Part shown: positions 1-8,928 of the stretch, piece after piece
Layout of the letters: every line of letters begins with the position of its first letter
Position numbering within the stretch: position 1 is the first letter of the stretch
Assembly: GCA_019636285.1 (NCBI GenBank)
Contig: JAHBXV010000005.1
Location: 124,001 to 188,000, forward strand
Length of the DNA: 64,000 nt
Source of the DNA: Planctomycetaceae bacterium
Lineage (GTDB): Bacteria; Planctomycetota; Planctomycetia; Planctomycetales; Planctomycetaceae
Reading direction: 5' to 3'
The notes under the pieces: generated by a model
What the model was told of the DNA's origin: nothing
The model's database searches: none
What the model saw: only the letters and a program-made list of their open reading frames with translations
Made by a program: the position numbers and the translations under genes

Positions 1-2931
1 CATATCGCCAATCCCGAATTGCCTCCGCAGATCCACGTTCCGCAAGTGAGAGAGGCTTTCGAGCCGTCGTAAATCATCATCCGTCCAATGCTCGGCGATG
101 TGAGTCGGCAGCGCGATGGCAACCAACCGGAACCGCTCGCCGGGGAGATCTCCTGATTCCTGCAAGGTATCGGCCGCGCCATTATCACGTTCGATCGAAA
201 CGGTGCCGCCAATACGCAACACCCATTCGGCGACCTCTCGATCCGAATTCTGGCGTGGTGCTGACAACAGTTTCTTAACTCCGTCAACCGACATCATGAC
301 GCGAAAACCAATGAATCCGAAGCGTGTGTTCGCCGCGAAGCCATTGCGATGGGCCGCGCGGCTCCAGTTCGGGCCATAGCCCATGAATCCTCCTCGTACG
401 ACGCGGAGCGGCTGGCCGGTCCACGTGACGGCCCCCAGAGGATCGACGGCCGGCGTCTCGGCAAACGGCTTGTAAGAGTCTTTGTTCCACCAGTCCTGAA
501 CCCATTCCCAGGCGTTGCCATGGATGTCGAAGAGACCGAACGGATTCGGACGCAGCTCGCCGACGGCGTGCGTTCGCTGTTCCGAGTTCGCGCCGTACCA
601 GGCAGCCTGATCGAGAGACTCGGCGTTCCCCCCGGTCCAGAACCGGGAGGTCGTTCCCGCTCGACAGGCATATTCCCACTCCGCTTCCGTGGGTAACCGA
701 TAGCCGTCCCCGGAGGACAACGACAGCTCGCCGGCACGCAGTTCGACCTTGGGAGCAATTAGAGATTCGCTCAGGCTCAGTTGATCGCAGAATTCGAGTG
801 CTTCATCCCAGGTCACGCGTTCCACCGGGAAATCAGAAGTGTCCTTGCCGGCGATCTGGTCGCGGCCCTCACCAGAAGCGGAGAATTGCGACGGATTCGC
901 GCGGATCATCCGTTCGTATTGCCGCTGAGTGACTTCATGCGTGCCAAGATAGAACGGCTGTGTCAGCTTCACCCGATGCACCGGCGTTTCGCTTTCCAGG
1001 CACTGGATCAGCCAGGGATCGCCGTTCAATGTGGGAAGAACGGACTCGTATTCATCGGCGGGAGTTCCACGACTGTATTCACCGGGTGGGATCAACCGAA
1101 AATTCATCCCAATGCTGTTCGTGAACTCGACCGGTACGCCAAGATGTTTGGCCCATGCCTCCTGGGACTCCCGCGCCTGTTCCGCCGTGAAGGGTGCCAC
1201 CGCCGATTGCGGACTTCCCGATTCCTTGTTGGTCTCCACTCGCGCGATGTTCCAGTTCTTCCCCTCCTTCTCAACCGCGAACCGCATGCGTTCGACGACC
1301 TGATCGCCTCGCCTGATGACCAGCTCATGGTCACCCGGAGTTAGCTCGATCGGCTGGCCAATCTGTTCGGCCGCGATCGGTTTCTCGTCGAGAAAGAACG
1401 CCAGCGAGGTATCTTCCAGATCGACACCCGGCGGCAGCGGAACCTGAATGAGAATCGTTGTGTCGCCCGCCCTCACGAAGAACAAAATTCCCAACAGAAC
1501 CACCAGACCCATGAATCCGGAACCAGCCAGGCTGACCCAGAGAGGCGGGCGTCCCGCGCCCCCAAACAGGCTGGCCTGACGCACCATGCGGCCAGCGACC
1601 CGATTGATCTTCGATTCGACATCGGACGAAACCGCGGCAACCAGCTTGGCGAGTTGCTCGGTGTGCAGCGGGTCTCCCGAACCCAAGGCATCTTTACGAG
1701 ATATTGCGGCACCTGGCTTGGCATTCGCCATGGTTGTCGCGTACTGCGCCAGCGCGGTCGCGAAATCTTTCATTGAGGCGTAACGTTCTTCCGGGCGCTT
1801 GGCGATCGCTTTCAGACAGATCGACTCAAGGTGGGGGTCGATTTCTTGGCGGAACTGGCTCGGCGGTGGCGGTTCCACATGCAGAATCTGACCGATGACT
1901 TCCGTGACCGTTCCCTCGAACGGTCGGCGGCCGCAAAGCATCTCATACATGACCAGGCCGAGGCTGTAGAGATCGGAGAGCGGCCCTACTCCCTTAATAT
2001 CTCCCCGCGCCTGTTCGGGAGACATATACGCCGGCGTCCCCATGATCTGACCGCTATGACTGATCTGCGCGTCGGTCGCCGTCGCCCGACGTGCCAGACC
2101 GAAGTCCATGATGACCGGTTCGCCCTTCCGGTTAATCATGATGTTCGCGGGCTTCAGATCGCGATGAATGATCCCCTTGGCGTGAGCCTCTTCCAGCGCG
2201 AGGGCCAGCCGCCGGATGGCATTCACGATCTGGCGATCCGTCAGGCGCTGGGGAGCCTGTAAGACTCGCGAAAGCGGACGGCCTTCGATAAAGGCCATCA
2301 CAATGTAGTCGCGTCCCTCGGGAGTAGTCCCCACCTCATAAACGGGGCAGATATTGGGATGATGCAGAGCGGCGGCCGCTCGCCCCTCGCGCAGGAATCG
2401 TTCCCGCTCTTCGTCCGACCGGTGCGAAGCCGAGCGGGGAACCTTGATGGCGACTTCGCGGTCAAGCTGAGGATCGTGCGCTTTGTAGACCGATCCGAAC
2501 GCCCCTTCCCCCAGCAGCGTGACGACCTGAAAACGGCCAATCGCCGAAAGAGGCAAAGAGACGCTGGCAGGGGGAGGATTGGCTTTCTTGGCCCCGGGAC
2601 CGCGCGAAGTCTCGACGCCAGTGATAATCACCGACGAACGCTTTCCCGGAAAATCGCGAGCGCGCTGGATCGCCGCGTCGATGATCTGGAGATACTCCGG
2701 AAATCGAGTCGCATAGTCCTCGGTGGCGAACGACTTTCCCTGTGATTGCCGGAGCTCCAGCTCCACCTCCAGCAAACTCTGAAACAACTTCGAACGATTA
2801 GTCTCGGTCACGTCCGCCAGAAACGCTTCGAGTCGGGGGTGCTGGCCCGCACGAAATTCCGACTCGAAGCGGTCGCAGGCGGCATCGACCTGGGCGGCCA
2901 GGGAGAGATCATCGGCTGGAGTCGCGGTCAT
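1..2931 (-). CDS. Ser/Thr protein kinase fused to FGE-sulfatase (SUMF1-like) and LRR-like domains, 3' end outside window
   Basis: Reading leftwards from ATG at 2931, an open frame continues to the window edge, giving 977 residues. A helical N-terminal region of about 135 residues precedes a Hanks-type kinase domain with glycine loop GEGAFGSV (141-148), VAIK lysine 163, HRD at 256-258 and DFG. A single membrane segment lies near 462-485. From about 597 to 882 there is a formylglycine-generating-enzyme-like domain (NSIGMNF, RLPTEAEWEYACRAG, GNAWEWVQDWW, VRGG). The tail after about 890 resembles leucine-rich repeats (LESLSHLRNVDL). The topology suggests a cytoplasmic kinase with an external sensor. 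In proteins of this kind FGE folds often act as ligand-binding rather than sulfatase-maturing domains, so I do not call it a sulfatase activator. It lies 54 bp downstream of an exported protein and an ECF sigma factor on the same strand. Confidence 0.93.
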   Translation of the reverse strand, partial: MTATPADDLSLAAQVDAACDRFESEFRAGQHPRLEAFLADVTETNRSKLFQSLLEVELELRQSQGKSFATEDYATRFPEYLQIIDAAIQRARDFPGKRSSVIITGVETSRGPGAKKANPPPASVSLPLSAIGRFQVVTLLGEGAFGSVYKAHDPQLDREVAIKVPRSASHRSDEERERFLREGRAAAALHHPNICPVYEVGTTPEGRDYIVMAFIEGRPLSRVLQAPQRLTDRQIVNAIRRLALALEEAHAKGIIHRDLKPANIMINRKGEPVIMDFGLARRATATDAQISHSGQIMGTPAYMSPEQARGDIKGVGPLSDLYSLGLVMYEMLCGRRPFEGTVTEVIGQILHVEPPPPSQFRQEIDPHLESICLKAIAKRPEERYASMKDFATALAQYATTMANAKPGAAISRKDALGSGDPLHTEQLAKLVAAVSSDVESKINRVAGRMVRQASLFGGAGRPPLWVSLAGSGFMGLVVLLGILFFVRAGDTTILIQVPLPPGVDLEDTSLAFFLDEKPIAAEQIGQPIELTPGDHELVIRRGDQVVERMRFAVEKEGKNWNIARVETNKESGSPQSAVAPFTAEQARESQEAWAKHLGVPVEFTNSIGMNFRLIPPGEYSRGTPADEYESVLPTLNGDPWLIQCLESETPVHRVKLTQPFYLGTHEVTQRQYERMIRANPSQFSASGEGRDQIAGKDTSDFPVERVTWDEALEFCDQLSLSESLIAPKVELRAGELSLSSGDGYRLPTEAEWEYACRAGTTSRFWTGGNAESLDQAAWYGANSEQRTHAVGELRPNPFGLFDIHGNAWEWVQDWWNKDSYKPFAETPAVDPLGAVTWTGQPLRVVRGGFMGYGPNWSRAAHRNGFAANTRFGFIGFRVMMSVDGVKKLLSAPRQNSDREVAEWVLRIGGTVSIERDNGAADTLQESGDLPGERFRLVAIALPTHIAEHWTDDDLRRLESLSHLRNVDLRRQFGIGDM

Positions 2932-2985
2932 GATTCGATCCTGTACGCCCAATGCCGCCCAATCGCCGACGTGGACTTCGCTTCC

Positions 2986-4200
2986 TCAAGCCTTTGCCGG
3001 TGCCGGTTGAGGAGCTGGCGCCGGAACCGGGACCGAGACGCCGGGAGGAGCCGGGGCGGGTGGCGCGTCCTGGGGGGCATACGGAGCGGGCGCGTGGCCG
3101 GGGACGGGCGCACAGACCGGGGCAACCGGTGGCAAAGTGATCCCCCGCAGAACGAACACGCTGGGTTTGATGTTCTGCAACCAGAACTCGTCGATGGGAC
3201 GCCCATCGCGCGAGAGGAGCGCGGCCGATTCGCCCGCCGGCATCTTTTCTTTCGCCCGGTCGGGGGTGATGTCGCCGCTGCCCGGCTGCGTCAATCGCAC
3301 CAATCGCCAAGGGACGAGGGTCGACACGCTGTGCCGCACCGTTCTCGGAGACGTGATTTTTTTTTGCGGCGAGACCGACGAGTCATTCGTGCGGACGGTG
3401 ACCTCCACATCGTAGGTCGCCTCGCTGAACTGGCGAATCTTCAGCGCGTCGACGCCATCGCGACCGAGAAACACCAGTTCGGGGGCCGGCGAATCCGGAA
3501 GGGACGGCCCGGTCCTGGGAACCTCCGTCTCCACCAACAAGGGAGCTGGCTGCGAGACAAACCGGGCGGCCAGCGGACGAGCCGCCGAAGTCTGAGGGGC
3601 TGGCGCGGGTTGAGGAGCCGGGACTGGCGCCGCGGGGGCCGGCTGAGGAATTGGAAAGGCCGGCTGCGGAAGGGCCGGGGCCATCATTGGCGGAACAGCG
3701 GCGGTCGGAACCGCTAGAATGATCGTGCCGGGCTTGAAGATCGCGGCGTAATAGTCGGGAATCATCTCCTCGCCACTTGTGACGACCACCAGCGTCTCGC
3801 CGCGACAGCGCCGGGTGACTTCCTCAACCGAGATCGGCCGACCGTCGGTCTCGAAGGCCTTAACCGTCCTGGGATCGACCGGCTGACAGAACATGGTCGA
3901 CACCATTTTGCAGACGACTTTGGTAGCGGTCTTGGTCTCCGGAACCATCTTCTCGACCTGCACATCCTTGAAGACTCCGTTCTCTTCCACCTTTTGCGTG
4001 AAGGTCTGGGGGACCATCACGGTATAGGCGTACTGAACTTGCTCACAGACGGATTTCTGGATCTGCCCGGTCAACTCCCACCCGTTCTCGGAGCTGATCT
4101 TCAGGAGTTGCTGCGTGGGGGCTTCGGCAGTCGCCGAACGAAGCCCGCCCACCAAACACGCGGCGGAAAGCATGCCCAAAATGATGGCCCAATGTCGCAT
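2986..4200 (-). CDS. Exported proline/alanine-rich hypothetical protein
   Basis: 404 residues starting MRHWAIILGMLSAACLVGG, a clear signal peptide. Residues about 50-150 contain repeated aromatic/Val-rich stretches with regularly placed cysteines (VCEQVQYAYTVMVPQTF, VVCKMVSTMFCQPV), a pattern I associate with exported planctomycete proteins of unknown function. The middle (about 165-225) and the C-terminus (about 350-404) are low-complexity Pro/Ala tracts (APAPQPAPA type), probably flexible wall-spanning or linker segments. No catalytic motif was recognised. It sits between a sigma factor (137 bp upstream) and the kinase fusion (54 bp downstream), all on the minus strand, so it may be the envelope component of that regulatory set. 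Function unknown. Confidence 0.85.
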   Translation of the reverse strand: MRHWAIILGMLSAACLVGGLRSATAEAPTQQLLKISSENGWELTGQIQKSVCEQVQYAYTVMVPQTFTQKVEENGVFKDVQVEKMVPETKTATKVVCKMVSTMFCQPVDPRTVKAFETDGRPISVEEVTRRCRGETLVVVTSGEEMIPDYYAAIFKPGTIILAVPTAAVPPMMAPALPQPAFPIPQPAPAAPVPAPQPAPAPQTSAARPLAARFVSQPAPLLVETEVPRTGPSLPDSPAPELVFLGRDGVDALKIRQFSEATYDVEVTVRTNDSSVSPQKKITSPRTVRHSVSTLVPWRLVRLTQPGSGDITPDRAKEKMPAGESAALLSRDGRPIDEFWLQNIKPSVFVLRGITLPPVAPVCAPVPGHAPAPYAPQDAPPAPAPPGVSVPVPAPAPQPAPAKA

Positions 4201-4337
4201 GGTCGATTTCCCTTGGTGAGTGGAAAGAAGTCAGACGTGTTTGACAGGGAATTGCCGAAATCGCGCGTCGGGACGACAACGCATTTGGCACAGTCGACGA
4301 AATTTCAGAAAATTCTCGCACCGGGCTGCGGCGGCAC

Positions 4338-4946
4338 TCAGCTCGTTTCGAACCGCCGTTCCCAGTGCAGTCGCACTAACTCCAGCTTCCGCTGCACTTT
4401 CCGTTGCGTGCAGTTCAGCAGTTGCGCGACTTCCGCGGACGAATGGCCCAACAATCGCAAAACAGCGAATTCCTGCAACTCTTCGGGAAGCCCTTCCAGG
4501 AGTTCCGCGGCACACTGATCGACGGTTGTCGCTGGCTGACGGGCCAGTTCGGCAAGCGCCTGGCCCGACAACTCGCTGCCGAATTCCGACTCCCGGATCA
4601 CCTGGCCGCCGCCACGTTTCCCAGCCGATTCGCGCCGGGCAAGATGACCGGTCTTATAGACAGTGAACCGCGCGAGAAGTCCCCACAGATGATCGCGATT
4701 GGCCAGTTCGTCGAAAGCGCCGGCTCGCGTGCGGCCCCAAAAGCTGACAAGCGCTTCCTGCACCGCGTCATCGGCGTCGGCAAGCGGGCCGGGATAGCGG
4801 GCAAGTACTTTCCGCGCGAGCCCCAACAGTCGCGGCAGAAATCGCTGCCAGAGCTGATCCAGCGCGGCGTCGTCCCCATCCCGGAACCGGGCAAACAGCC
4901 ACGTCACGGAACCAGGCGAATCTGCTCGTGGATCATGATCCGCCAT
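4338..4946 (-). CDS. ECF-type RNA polymerase sigma factor (Sigma70_ECF family)
   Basis: About 202 residues from the ATG at 4946 (MADHDPRA). A longer frame to 5090 exists, but its extra N-terminus is Arg/Cys-rich and unlike the family, and AGGA lies about 10 bases before the chosen start. Region 2 is visible as FRDGDDAALDQLWQRFLPRL and DADDAVQEALVSFWGR, and region 4 as LPEELQEFAVLRLLGHSSAEVAQLL followed by the recognition helix NCTQRKVQRKLELVR. No separate anti-sigma gene is adjacent. Instead an exported protein and a transmembrane kinase follow on the same strand, a context in which kinase-controlled ECF factors are known. The acidic DADD stretch of region 2 is intact, so direct phospho-gating of the ECF43 kind is not specifically supported. 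Confidence 0.9.
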   Translation of the reverse strand: MADHDPRADSPGSVTWLFARFRDGDDAALDQLWQRFLPRLLGLARKVLARYPGPLADADDAVQEALVSFWGRTRAGAFDELANRDHLWGLLARFTVYKTGHLARRESAGKRGGGQVIRESEFGSELSGQALAELARQPATTVDQCAAELLEGLPEELQEFAVLRLLGHSSAEVAQLLNCTQRKVQRKLELVRLHWERRFETS

Positions 4947-5329
4947 GGGGCCCGAATCCTGACGACAATTCGGTCTCGCGACGACCCATTTTGACCTTCT
5001 TGAGGTGTACGCATTTGAACCGGTCCTGATTCCTGCCGTCAAACCCGGAAAACAGTTCCGCGAACAAGTGCCGCGCGGTTGCAACTTCAAGGCGGTCGGC
5101 GAGACGGTTATTCTGGAAGACTTGAGCTTCCGTCAAAACCCGGTTGGCGGCTCGGAAACACTTGTGAATTCAGGAAAGATTCGGACGTCCAGAGGGTTTT
5201 GACGGTACTAGTTGCAAGTCACCAGTCGACACCGGTTCGATCGGAAGTCCGGGCCATCGTGCGATCGAAGGCATTCGCCTGAACCGCTCCGCCCCTGCCA
5301 CCAAGACGCGACATCAGGGAGATCCTGGC
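4947..5329. other. Divergent intergenic region between sigma factor and module A
   Basis: 383 bases separate the sigma-factor gene (minus) from the DUF1549/DUF1553 gene (plus), so promoters for both should lie here. No -35/-10 pair is convincing on either strand. An AGGGAG-like ribosome site at 5311-5316 precedes the ATG at 5330. The in-frame open stretch upstream of the sigma factor is not credible coding sequence. Confidence 0.5.
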
Positions 5330-7342
5330 ATGAGAATCGCCGTCAGCGTCTTTGTCGTCGCTTACCTTCCGTCAATCGCTTTCGGCGTCGACTACGAGCG
5401 CGACATTAAGCCACTCTTCCGTCAGCGGTGCGCGCCCTGCCATGGGGCGGTGAAGCAGGAAGGCGACCTGCGACTCGATGCCGGAGCGTTGATTCCCAAG
5501 GAACTGCACGCGGAGCTGCTGCAGCGGATTGCCTCCGAGGACGAATCGACTCGGATGCCGCCGGAAGGGGCAGCTCTTTCCGAACAGCAGATTGCGTTGG
5601 TGAAAGCCTGGATCGATGCCGGCGCCCCGTTTCCGGCTTATGAAGTCGTCCCGCGCTCGCCAGCCGAGCACTGGGCTTTTCAGCCGATTGAGAGGCCAGC
5701 CGTACCAAAGTCGCCGCACGAGCATCCGATTGATGCGTTTTTGTTTCGCGATGGAGCGATCCCTACACCTGCCTCTTCACAGGCTCTGCTGAGACGAGTC
5801 TATCTCGATCTCGTGGGTCTGCCCCCCTCCCTCGACGAACAGGATCGATTCGCTAAGCACGCCGACTGGCAGCGGGTTGTCGACGAACTGCTGGCGCGGC
5901 CGGAGTATGGCGAACGCTGGGCACGTCACTGGCTCGATGTCGTTCGCTACGCGGATACGAACGGCTACGAGCGCGATGCCGAAAAGCCTTTCGTCTGGAG
6001 ATATCGCGATTATGTGATCGAGTCGCTGAACGACGACAAGCCGTACGACCGGTTCGTCCTCGAGCAGATCGCCGGGGATGAGCTTCCCGACGCCACGGTC
6101 GAGACGCGGATCGCAACGGGGTTCCTTCGATTGGGGCACTGGGACGACGAACCCGCCGATCCGCCGACCGATCGATACGATCAGTTGGATGACATCGTGA
6201 ATACCATCGGCGGCGCGTTTCTCGGGCTGACGATTGGCTGCGCCCGCTGTCACGACCATAAGTTCGAACCGCTGAGCACCGCCGACTATTACAGCCTGGT
6301 CGCGGTCTTTAACCCACTCGAACGACCCCGCAACGGCCGCACGGAAGAGCCCCTCACGATTGGCGCGACCGAGGTCTACGCCTGGCGCGAACCCTCGGCG
6401 AAAGCGCCACCCACGCACATTCTGCTTCGGGGATCTGCGACTCGGCCGGGAGACGTTGTCGAACCTGCGGTTCCCGTCGTGCTGGTTGATTCGCAGCCTT
6501 CTTTCCCGGTCCCCGATGACAAGACGACGCGACGGCGATTGGGACTCGCACTGTGGATCGCCGACGAAGAGAATCCGCTTACGGCCCGCGTGATCGTCAA
6601 TCGTGTCTGGCAACAGCACTTTGGCGAAGGCTTGGTCCGCACGGCGAATGATTTTGGGCTGATGGGCTCGCCGCCAGCCCATCCCGAACTTCTCGATTGG
6701 CTGGCCCACTGGTTCATGCACGATGCTGACTGGTCGCTCAAGAAGTTGCATCGCCTGATTCTGACGAGCGATGCCTGGCGTGCCCGTAAGACCGCCGATT
6801 CGACGATTCGCTATCGACGACTGGAAGTCGAAGCGATTCGAGATTCGATGCTGGCGGTCAGTGGAACCTTGAACTCCAAACGGTTTGGCCCCGCGTTCCG
6901 ACCAGCCATTCCTCTCGCGGCGGTCGAAGCGAATACAGATAAGGCATCTGTCTGGAAGCCGTCCGAAGAACCTGAGGCATCGCGCCGTAGCGTCTATGCG
7001 TTTATCAAACGGGGTCTCGTCATTCCGATGTTCGAAACGCTCGACCTCGCGGATACCGTCAGCAGTTGTCCGCAACGACAGGTGACGACCGTCGCGCCGC
7101 AGGCACTGACGCTCTTTAATGGCGAGTTCACCCAGAAGCAGGCCCGTGCGCTGGCGGAACGATTGCTGAACGAAGCGGGGGATGATGCGAATCTCCAGAT
7201 CGAACTCGTCTATCGACTGGCTCTATGCCGTGAACCGACCGAGCCGGAGCGAATGCAGGTGCGAGCATTTCTGACTGACGAATCGCTCGAAGAACTTTGC
7301 CGCGTTGTCCTCAACCTCAACGAATTCGTCTACCCGGAGTAA
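5330..7342 (+). CDS. Module A: exported c-type-cytochrome-like DUF1549/DUF1553 protein
   Basis: 670 residues with an N-terminal signal peptide (MRIAVSVFVVAYLPSIAFG). A PSCyt1-type haem site follows at once: CAPCH at 34-38, with MPPEG further on as a possible axial Met region. The DUF1549-type core has RRVYLDLVGLPPS, YGERWARHWLDVVRYADTNGY and YDRFVLEQIAGDEL, with a second CXXCH, CARCHDHKFEP, at 304-308. The C-terminal DUF1553-type region has NPLTARVIVNRVWQQHFGEGLV, SPPAHPELLDWLA and the closing LNLNEFVYPE typical of the family. The ATG at 5330 is preceded by an AGGGAG-like site. The DUF1501 gene starts 5 bp after the stop, so the pair is surely co-transcribed. The family is probably periplasmic or surface redox-related; its reaction is unknown to me. 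Confidence 0.93.
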   Translation: MRIAVSVFVVAYLPSIAFGVDYERDIKPLFRQRCAPCHGAVKQEGDLRLDAGALIPKELHAELLQRIASEDESTRMPPEGAALSEQQIALVKAWIDAGAPFPAYEVVPRSPAEHWAFQPIERPAVPKSPHEHPIDAFLFRDGAIPTPASSQALLRRVYLDLVGLPPSLDEQDRFAKHADWQRVVDELLARPEYGERWARHWLDVVRYADTNGYERDAEKPFVWRYRDYVIESLNDDKPYDRFVLEQIAGDELPDATVETRIATGFLRLGHWDDEPADPPTDRYDQLDDIVNTIGGAFLGLTIGCARCHDHKFEPLSTADYYSLVAVFNPLERPRNGRTEEPLTIGATEVYAWREPSAKAPPTHILLRGSATRPGDVVEPAVPVVLVDSQPSFPVPDDKTTRRRLGLALWIADEENPLTARVIVNRVWQQHFGEGLVRTANDFGLMGSPPAHPELLDWLAHWFMHDADWSLKKLHRLILTSDAWRARKTADSTIRYRRLEVEAIRDSMLAVSGTLNSKRFGPAFRPAIPLAAVEANTDKASVWKPSEEPEASRRSVYAFIKRGLVIPMFETLDLADTVSSCPQRQVTTVAPQALTLFNGEFTQKQARALAERLLNEAGDDANLQIELVYRLALCREPTEPERMQVRAFLTDESLEELCRVVLNLNEFVYPE

Positions 7343-7347
7343 CGACG

Positions 7348-8781
7348 ATGAACCGATTCATCGCGAACCAAACCCCCTGCGGGCTGACACGGCGCGAATA
7401 CCTGTGGCAGGTTGGCGGCGGGTTCGCCGGGCTGGCACTCGCCGATCTGTTGCAGGCCGAGACTTCATCGACGTCGCCCCTCGCTGCAAAACAAGGCCAT
7501 TTTCCGGCCAAGGCGAAGCACTGCGTGTTTCTGTTCATGAATGGCGGTCCCAGCCAGGTCGATACGTTCGACCCGAAACCGCTGCTCACCAAGCATGACG
7601 GCCAGCCTTACACCGGAGATGCCAAGGTCGGTTCGAACGGACGGCCGATCGGCCGCCTGATGGCTTCGCCGTTTGAGTTCACGAAACATGGCGAAAGCGG
7701 GCTGGAGATCAGCAGCCTGTATCCCCAGCTTGCGCTGCACGCCGATGAGCTGTGTGTCATCCGGTCGATGCATGCCGATACGGCGGCTCATGCCTCCGGT
7801 TGCCTGCAGATGAACACCGGCAGCATCTTCATCGGACGACCCAGCCTGGGTTCCTGGCTGAGCTATGGGCTCGGGACCTCAAATCAGAATCTGCCCGGTT
7901 TCGTGGTGATGACCGATCCCCGCGGAGGCCCCATCGGGAGCGCTTCGAATTGGTCGGCGGGCTATATGCCGGCTGCGTATCAGGGAACCCTGTTTCGCGG
8001 GACGGGGTCGCCGCTCTTAGATCTGGCCACCCCCGAGGGGACAACCGACAAAACACAACGGCGGAGTCTCGATCTATTAAAGTCATTGAATGAGGAGCAC
8101 CTTCGTCAGCGTCCCGAGGAGAGCGAACTGGCAGCCCGCATCGAGTCGTACGAACTGGCATTCCGCATGCAGACCGAAGCCACCGAGGTCGTTGATCTCT
8201 CGCGCGAGACGGCATCGACGCTGGAAATGTATGGCATCAACAACCCACAAACTGCTGACTTTGGTCGCAAGTGCCTCATCACGTGCCGCCTGATCGAGCG
8301 GGGAGTGCGGTTCATCCAGCTGTACTCCGGCGGTGGGCACATCGAAGACACCTGGGATGGCCATACCGACTGCATCACCAACCATAAGACGCATGCGGGC
8401 GAGACCGACCAGCCCATCGCCGCGCTGATTGCCGATCTGAAGCAGCGCGGGCTCTGGCAGGAGACGTTGCTGGTCTGGGGCGGTGAGTTTGGACGGACGC
8501 CAACGAGTGAAGGCATCGGCAAACCAGGTCGCGACCACGACTGGCATGGATTCACCATGTGGCTGGCCGGCGCAGGCGTGAAGGGCGGCCAGGCGATTGG
8601 CGCAACCGATGACCTGGGCTTCGCCGCTGTTGAAAATCGCTGTCATGTGAGCGATCTGCACGCCACGATCCTGCATCTCATGGGCCTCGACTATACGCGG
8701 CTCACGTTTCCGCATCTCGGGCTGGACCAACGCCTGACCGGCGTCGAGGAACGACACCTTGTGGCCGAGGCTCTGCGATAG
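7348..8781 (+). CDS. Module A: DUF1501 twin-arginine exported protein
   Basis: 477 residues from ATG 7348, chosen over an upstream in-frame start inside the preceding gene because it lies 5 bp past that gene's stop and places LTRREYLWQVGGG, a Tat-type signal, near residue 14. The rest is typical DUF1501, a family I place in the alkaline phosphatase/sulfatase fold: KHCVFLFMNGGPSQVDTFDPKP, LGSWLSYGLGTSNQNLPGFV, RGVRFIQLYSGGG, VWGGEFGRTP followed by GRDHDWHGF, and DLHATILHLMGLDYTRLTF. The RR signal implies export in folded form, perhaps with metal bound. It should work with the haem protein encoded just upstream. Substrate unknown. Confidence 0.93.
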   Translation: MNRFIANQTPCGLTRREYLWQVGGGFAGLALADLLQAETSSTSPLAAKQGHFPAKAKHCVFLFMNGGPSQVDTFDPKPLLTKHDGQPYTGDAKVGSNGRPIGRLMASPFEFTKHGESGLEISSLYPQLALHADELCVIRSMHADTAAHASGCLQMNTGSIFIGRPSLGSWLSYGLGTSNQNLPGFVVMTDPRGGPIGSASNWSAGYMPAAYQGTLFRGTGSPLLDLATPEGTTDKTQRRSLDLLKSLNEEHLRQRPEESELAARIESYELAFRMQTEATEVVDLSRETASTLEMYGINNPQTADFGRKCLITCRLIERGVRFIQLYSGGGHIEDTWDGHTDCITNHKTHAGETDQPIAALIADLKQRGLWQETLLVWGGEFGRTPTSEGIGKPGRDHDWHGFTMWLAGAGVKGGQAIGATDDLGFAAVENRCHVSDLHATILHLMGLDYTRLTFPHLGLDQRLTGVEERHLVAEALR

Positions 8782-8872
8782 TTCTGGAAGTGCCACTGTT
8801 CGGTGGTCGCCTCGAAAAAATCTTGGCCGTTGCGGAGTCGACAGTTGCAATTTCCTGGCTGAGAAACCAAAG

Positions 8873-8890
8873 ATGTCAGACAAGTTGACA
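8873..8890. promoter_or_regulatory. Candidate FadR/FCD-type operator and -35-like box
   Basis: The 11-mer ATGTCAGACAA (8873-8883) fits the palindromic GT-N3-AC core known for FadR-subfamily regulators at all but the first fixed position. It directly abuts TTGACA (8885-8890), a perfect -35 hexamer, and TGTCA/TGACA also forms an inverted repeat with a 7-base spacer. No good -10 was found. The position, about 40-55 bases before the regulator start, suits autoregulation. Confidence 0.4.
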
Positions 8891-8916
8891 TTCTCGCGGC
8901 GTGTTCGCGGTCGGGT

Positions 8917-8921
8917 GGAGG
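8917..8921 (+). promoter_or_regulatory. Ribosome binding site that fixes a GTG start
   Basis: GGAGG lies 7 bases before the GTG at 8929, supporting that codon as the regulator start. No in-frame ATG lies nearby that keeps the whole DNA-binding domain. Confidence 0.7.
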
Positions 8922-8928
8922 TGAATTC

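Noticed and set aside
2746-3717. 323-codon plus-strand frame over the Pro-rich exported protein gene
   Set aside because: It is Arg-rich with no ribosome site and is antisense to the better-supported gene.
5777-7075. 432-codon minus-strand frame inside module A haem-protein gene
   Set aside because: It is the antisense of a well-supported gene; such frames are common in GC-rich DNA.
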